A stretch of 64,000 bases of DNA from an uncultured Bacilli bacterium. Lineage in GTDB: Bacteria; Bacillota_I; Bacilli_A; RF39; UBA660. The position numbers and the translations under genes were made by a program. The notes beneath the pieces were generated by a model. The model searched no databases and was not told the DNA's origin. It saw only the letters and a list, made by a program, of their open reading frames with translations. Below are positions 60,195-64,000 of this stretch, one piece after another. The DNA lies in NCBI GenBank assembly GCA_934098745.1, contig CAKOPG010000004.1, positions 24,946 to 88,945 on the forward strand, written 5' to 3'. The number at the start of each line of letters is the position of its first letter. Position 1 is the stretch's first letter.

Positions 60195-60290
60195 TATATA
60201 ATATCAAATAATTACCTTGTATAAAAATATCACACATATATGTAATATTTTGCCACGTTTAATCTATAAGTAGATTTTTTTCCTAAATAA

Positions 60291-60299
60291 TGATACAAT
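60291..60299 (+). promoter_or_regulatory. Extended -10 promoter of the SDR-murD operon
   Basis: TG-A-TACAAT (60291-60299), implying a leader of about 190 nt. Confidence 0.5.
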
Positions 60300-60311
60300 T
60301 ATGAAGAGAGA

Positions 60312-60482
60312 AAAATATATTCACTCAAAATATATAAATTACCTAAAATATAAACTATCAAAAAATAAACCTGCCAAAAAATATAATTGTACTATACAAT
60401 TACAAAAATATATAAACCACCAAAAAGCATAAATTACGCAAAACAAACGAAACCACCCAAAAACATACAAGAAAATAGAAAC
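60312..60482 (+). repeat. G-poor leader with degenerate short repeats
   Basis: About 170 nt with only about seven G. It is built from loosely repeated 16-20-nt units of the form A4-5-x-ATAAA-xx-CC. A perfect hairpin, AATTGTA/TACAATT (60386-60392/60396-60402), lies in the middle. It forms most of the untranslated leader of the following operon. Confidence 0.5.
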
Positions 60483-60495
60483 AGGAGTGAGAACC

Positions 60496-61191
60496 ATGCC
60501 AACAGTATTATTAATTGGAGCTAGTAGTGATATTGGAATAAATCTAGCTATTTCCTTTAAAGAAAAAAATTATCACGTAGTTCTTGGTTATAATAAACAT
60601 CTTCCTAAATTATTAGCTATTGATATGATGAAATGTGACATAACCAAAGAAAATGATATTGATAATATTATTAAATATACCAAAGAAAAATATGGTAATA
60701 TAGATATACTTATTAATTTATCTGCCATATATATGGATAATTATTTCTTAAATAAAACTAAAGAAGAATTTATGAAAGTATTAGAAGTAAATTTAGTAGG
60801 TATATTTTTATGTAATAAAATATATTCAAAGTATATTAGTAATGGCTTGATTATTAATATTGGTAGTACCGATGGTCTAGATACCTATAATGAATATAAT
60901 ATTGATTATGCGATATCTAAAGCTGGACTTATCAGTATGAGTAAAATAATTAATGATATATCTAATAATAGAGTAATATGTATATGTCCTAATTGGGTTA
61001 ATTCCCTTAGTACTAAAAGTATGTCAGATAGTTTTCTAAACAGTGAATTAAAAAGAATAGGCCAAAGCCGATTAATAGAAGTAGCTGAATTAGTAAGTAG
61101 TATACATAAAATAATTGATAATATTGATAATTCTACTGTTGTATATAGAATAGATATAAAGGATGATAAAATATGGATAGAAAAGTCTTAG
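60496..61191 (+). CDS. Short-chain dehydrogenase/reductase (FabG-like)
   Basis: 231 residues. The nucleotide motif is LLIGASSDIG (residues 5-14), followed by LINLSA, the catalytic Ser in INIGSTDG, and YAISK (Tyr and Lys), so it should be an active NAD(P)-dependent oxidoreductase. The product could be a 3-oxoacyl or sugar alcohol; the substrate cannot be told. ATG 60496 is 8 bp after AGGAG; the in-frame GTG at 60487 overlaps that site. It overlaps the next gene by 19 bp, in an operon with a PLP enzyme and murD. Confidence 0.87.
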   Translation: MPTVLLIGASSDIGINLAISFKEKNYHVVLGYNKHLPKLLAIDMMKCDITKENDIDNIIKYTKEKYGNIDILINLSAIYMDNYFLNKTKEEFMKVLEVNLVGIFLCNKIYSKYISNGLIINIGSTDGLDTYNEYNIDYAISKAGLISMSKIINDISNNRVICICPNWVNSLSTKSMSDSFLNSELKRIGQSRLIEVAELVSSIHKIIDNIDNSTVVYRIDIKDDKIWIEKS

Positions 61192-62414
61192 AATTTGTTT
61201 ATAAATGTGAAGAAAATGTTAAAAATCAATTAGCAGAAATCGATAAAATTAGTTTCTTTAATAGTATGAAAGTACTACATGCTTTCCATGAGGAAAAAAT
61301 TAGTGAGAGCCATTTAACAGGAACTACTGGTTATGGTTATAATGATTATGGAAGAGATGCTGTAGAAAAAGTTTATGCCAGTATTTTTAAATGTGAAGAT
61401 GCCTTAGTAAGAGGACAATTAATATCTGGTACTCATGCCCTAACCGTAGCTATGTCTGGTGTCCTAAGACCCGGAGATACAATGTTATCTATTACTGGAA
61501 AACCCTATGATACCCTCGATAAAGTTATTGGCATATCTCCATCTCCTAGTTCATTAATGAGTTATGGCATTAAATATGAACAAATAGATTTAATCGATAA
61601 TGAATTTAATAAAGAAGCTATCTATAAAGCTTTAATTAGTAAAAGAATAAAACTAATAACTATTCAAAGAAGTAAAGGATATTCTACTAGAGATAGTATA
61701 TCTATATCTAAATTAGAAAAAATTATTAGTGATATTCGTAAAGTAGATAAAGAAGTAATAATTATGGTTGATAATTGTTATTGTGAATTTGTAAGTTATA
61801 AAGAACCTACCGAAGTAGGAGCTGACTTAGTAGTGGGTAGCCTTATTAAAAATCTTGGTTCAGGAATTGCTACCAATGGAGCTTATATATGTGGTAAAAA
61901 AGCTTTAGTAGAATTATGTGCTGAAAGATTAAGTGTTCCCGGACAAGGTAAAGAAGTTGGCCCATCTGGTAATAATAATCGTATGTTTTTATTAGGATTA
62001 TATCTGGCTCCAGCTGTCGTATCAAGTAGTTTAAAAACTAATATCTTATTTAGTTATGCTATGGAAAAACTAGGGTATAAAGTAAATCCTCGATATGATG
62101 AAGAAAGAAGTGATATCGTTTTAAATATCGAGTTTGGTGATCGCCAAAAATTAATTAACTTCTGTAAATCAATTCAATCTTCTTCAGCAATTGATGCTCA
62201 TGTAACCCCTTGTCCAAGTGATATGCCTGGTTATACCGACCAAATAATAATGGCTAGTGGTTCATTTACCCAAGGATCATCTATTGAACTTAGCTGTGAT
62301 GGACCCTTAAGAAACCCATATATTGCATATTTACAGGGTAGTTTAACATATGATTATGGTAAGATAGCTTTGCTTAATGCGATAAGAGATCTTATGGAGG
62401 CTAAAAATGAATAA
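61173..62414 (+). CDS. PLP-dependent methionine gamma-lyase-like protein (YnbB, PF06838)
   Basis: 413 residues. SHLTGTTGYGYNDYGRDAVEKVYA at the N-terminus, GTHALTVAM, MVDNCYCEF and the PLP-lysine segment VGSLIKNLGSGIA match the family annotated as methionine gamma-lyase-like or aluminium-resistance protein. The fold is that of Cys/Met-metabolism PLP enzymes, but the real substrate is poorly known. It overlaps both neighbours (SDR by 19 bp, murD by 8 bp), so it is tightly coupled to cell-wall precursor synthesis here. Confidence 0.87.
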   Translation: MDRKVLEFVYKCEENVKNQLAEIDKISFFNSMKVLHAFHEEKISESHLTGTTGYGYNDYGRDAVEKVYASIFKCEDALVRGQLISGTHALTVAMSGVLRPGDTMLSITGKPYDTLDKVIGISPSPSSLMSYGIKYEQIDLIDNEFNKEAIYKALISKRIKLITIQRSKGYSTRDSISISKLEKIISDIRKVDKEVIIMVDNCYCEFVSYKEPTEVGADLVVGSLIKNLGSGIATNGAYICGKKALVELCAERLSVPGQGKEVGPSGNNNRMFLLGLYLAPAVVSSSLKTNILFSYAMEKLGYKVNPRYDEERSDIVLNIEFGDRQKLINFCKSIQSSSAIDAHVTPCPSDMPGYTDQIIMASGSFTQGSSIELSCDGPLRNPYIAYLQGSLTYDYGKIALLNAIRDLMEAKNE

Positions 62415-63741
62415 TAAATTAATTGAATTTAATAAAAGATTACAAAAAAGTAAGATAGCTATTATTGGCCTTGGCGTAAGTAATATTCCACTTCTTGATT
62501 ATTTAAAAGAATTAAATTGTAATGTAACTATCTTTATTGATAAAGAACCATCTATAGATTTATCTAAATATAATTATAAAATCTATATAAATGATAATTT
62601 AACCCATTTACAAGGATTTGATATTATCTTTAGATCTCCCGGATGTCTTCCAACAAATGAAAAATTACAAGAAGAAATAGCCCGTGGTTGTTATGTAACC
62701 ACTGAAGTTAAAGAAGTAGTTAAATTAGCTCCTTGTAAAGTAATAGGAATAACCGGATCAGATGGTAAAACAACTACCACAACCCTTATTGATCTAGTAT
62801 TAAGAAAAAATGGTTATAATACATATCTTGGTGGTAATATAGGAACTCCTTTATTTACTAAGATTAAAGATATGAAAAAAGATGATCTAGTTATCTTAGA
62901 ATTATCTTCTTTCCAATTAATGGATTTTGATGTTAGTCCTGATATATCTGTTATTACTAATATTAGTCCTAATCACTTAGATAAACATAAAGATTATCAA
63001 GAATATATTGAAGCAAAATATAATATATTTAAACATAATAATGGTATTTTAGTATTAAATAAAGATAATGATATAACTAAAAATATTTCATCAACTAGAG
63101 AGATAAGATACTTCAGTAGTCATATTAAAACCTCTTATTTCTATGTATTAGATAATTATATATACTTTAATAATAATAAAATATTTGATACGAAGAAACT
63201 ACATATAAGAGGTAAACATAATCATGAAAATATTTGTGCTTGTATGAATGCTATATATGATATGGTAGATATTGCTAAATCATTTAATGAAATAGCTAAT
63301 TTTAAAGGTGTAGAACATCGATTAGAATTAGTAAGAGAGATAGATAATATTAAATGGTATAATGATTCTGTCTCTTCTAGTCCTACAAGAACAATAGCCG
63401 GATTAAACTCATATGAAGAACCAATTGTCTTAATAGCTGGTGGTTATGATAAGAACTTAGATTATACTCCTTTAGCTAAACCTATTTTAAATAAAGTAAC
63501 TAAATTAATTTTATTTGGAGCTACTAAAGATAAAATATATAAATCTGTAATAGATAATAAAACTAATGAAAATATTCAAATATATTTATGTAATACTTTA
63601 GAAGAAGTTGTTAATAAAGCTAAAGAAGTAGCTACTAAAGGAGAAGTAGTTCTCTTTAGTCCAGCTTCAGCATCTTTTGATATGTTTAAGAATTTTGCTG
63701 ATCGTGGTATAAAATATAAAGAATTAGTAAATAAATTATAA
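62407..63741 (+). CDS. murD: UDP-N-acetylmuramoylalanine--D-glutamate ligase MurD
   Basis: 444 residues. MurD adds D-Glu to UDP-MurNAc-L-Ala. The N-terminal KIAIIGLGVSNIPLLDYL domain binds UDP, the ATP loop is GITGSDGKTTTT (about 116-127), VILELSSFQL and ITNISPNHLDKH follow, and the C-terminal domain has NDSVSSSPTRT and LFSPASASFDMF. Length is normal. GGAGG precedes the ATG, inside the upstream gene. It is the last gene of the SDR-PLP-murD operon, ending in a perfect terminator. Confidence 0.94.
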   Translation: MNNKLIEFNKRLQKSKIAIIGLGVSNIPLLDYLKELNCNVTIFIDKEPSIDLSKYNYKIYINDNLTHLQGFDIIFRSPGCLPTNEKLQEEIARGCYVTTEVKEVVKLAPCKVIGITGSDGKTTTTTLIDLVLRKNGYNTYLGGNIGTPLFTKIKDMKKDDLVILELSSFQLMDFDVSPDISVITNISPNHLDKHKDYQEYIEAKYNIFKHNNGILVLNKDNDITKNISSTREIRYFSSHIKTSYFYVLDNYIYFNNNKIFDTKKLHIRGKHNHENICACMNAIYDMVDIAKSFNEIANFKGVEHRLELVREIDNIKWYNDSVSSSPTRTIAGLNSYEEPIVLIAGGYDKNLDYTPLAKPILNKVTKLILFGATKDKIYKSVIDNKTNENIQIYLCNTLEEVVNKAKEVATKGEVVLFSPASASFDMFKNFADRGIKYKELVNKL

Positions 63742-63771
63742 AATACTATATATACTTATAGTATTTTTTTT
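63742..63771 (+). terminator. Terminator after murD
   Basis: AATACTATA (63742-63750) pairs perfectly with TATAGTATT (63757-63765), then TTTTTT. Confidence 0.8.
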
Positions 63772-63775
63772 ATTA

Positions 63776-64000
63776 TCCCTAAGGGACTAACGTAATATAA
63801 AAAATGCCCCTAAGTATAATACTTAGGGACATACCTCTATCTCTATTTAACCTATATAAATTATAGCATGACACTTGTTTTATGTAAATACAAAATTTGA
63901 CTTTTTATCTACTTTTATATTCTTTAAAATATGTCTTAAAGCCTTATGATATAAGGTATTTACATACATACAAAAGGGTCCTTAAGTATTATACTTAGGG
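63776..64000. repeat. Cluster of CCCTAA palindromes
   Basis: Three related palindromes in 225 bp: TCCCT-A-AGGGA (63776-63786); CCCTAAGTAT-A-ATACTTAGGG (63808-63828); and CCTTAAGTAT-T-ATACTTAGGG (63980-64000, one G-T), which reaches the window edge. No gene is seen between them. They may be the ends of a small non-autonomous element or hairpins of an RNA. Confidence 0.6.

Overview
The window looks like the chromosome of an AT-rich (well under 35% GC by eye) cell-wall-bearing Bacillota, most likely an uncultured anaerobic member of class Bacilli related to the RF39/Erysipelotrichales lineages. Reasons: TGA is used as a stop (for example the ATGA overlap of ireB and ruvX), murC and murD are present, the order ireB-ruvX-DUF1292-mltG-trmR-U32-U32-greA follows the Bacillus subtilis yrrK-greA neighbourhood, and there are a CotE-type spore-coat protein, a SpoVB-like flippase and two acetate kinases. 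Organism assignment is inference from gene content.

Left part (1-34,050), mainly housekeeping. It opens with a truncated REC/HD-GYP-like protein and a hybrid histidine kinase, followed by a small orphan protein, a glycosyltransferase-like membrane protein and a SpoVB/MurJ-like flippase on the minus strand, and murC. A compact bacteriocin locus follows (8,339-11,156): a C39-peptidase ABC exporter, a short membrane accessory protein and two small double-glycine-leader peptides, each with a GxxxG motif. Next come a flippase-like protein, CBS-type inorganic pyrophosphatase, acetate kinase, a DHH phosphoesterase, CotE, unknown and lipoprotein genes, a YtxG/YtxH-like pair, a pilin-like protein, the ireB-mltG operon, a tRNA wobble-uridine modification cluster (trmR and two U32 proteins, with a zinc metallopeptidase inserted), greA, tig, three tRNA genes (Lys, Ile, Glu), a second acetate kinase and recG.

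Middle part (34,279-50,105): an integrative element bounded by a 26-bp perfect direct repeat. It has a tyrosine integrase, a divergent CI/Cro-like switch with operators, phage-type replication genes and an HNH gene, but no recognisable capsid, tail or terminase genes. It is therefore satellite-like (or a prophage remnant) and carries defence-type cargo: a Fic module, a DUF3800 pair, a type I restriction system in which HsdM is fused to half an HsdS, a Nudix hydrolase and a wHTH-SRA-DUF3883 protein resembling modification-dependent restriction enzymes. The most unusual feature is a small RNA gene (about 38,322-38,426) with its own promoter and terminator. It is complementary over 29 nt (27 Watson-Crick, 2 G-U pairs) to the leader of the replication operon 1.2 kb away, which suggests an antisense-RNA immunity switch alongside the protein repressor.

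Right part (50,106-64,000): repeated terminator-like sequences, an MBOAT/DHHW/SGNH/DUF4358 cluster for O-acylation of a surface polymer, a decayed helicase, a class B sortase, two tandem hydrolase-like proteins without signal peptides (one with a C-terminal membrane anchor), then an SDR oxidoreductase, a PLP enzyme and murD behind an unusual G-poor leader. Palindromic repeats lie at the right edge.
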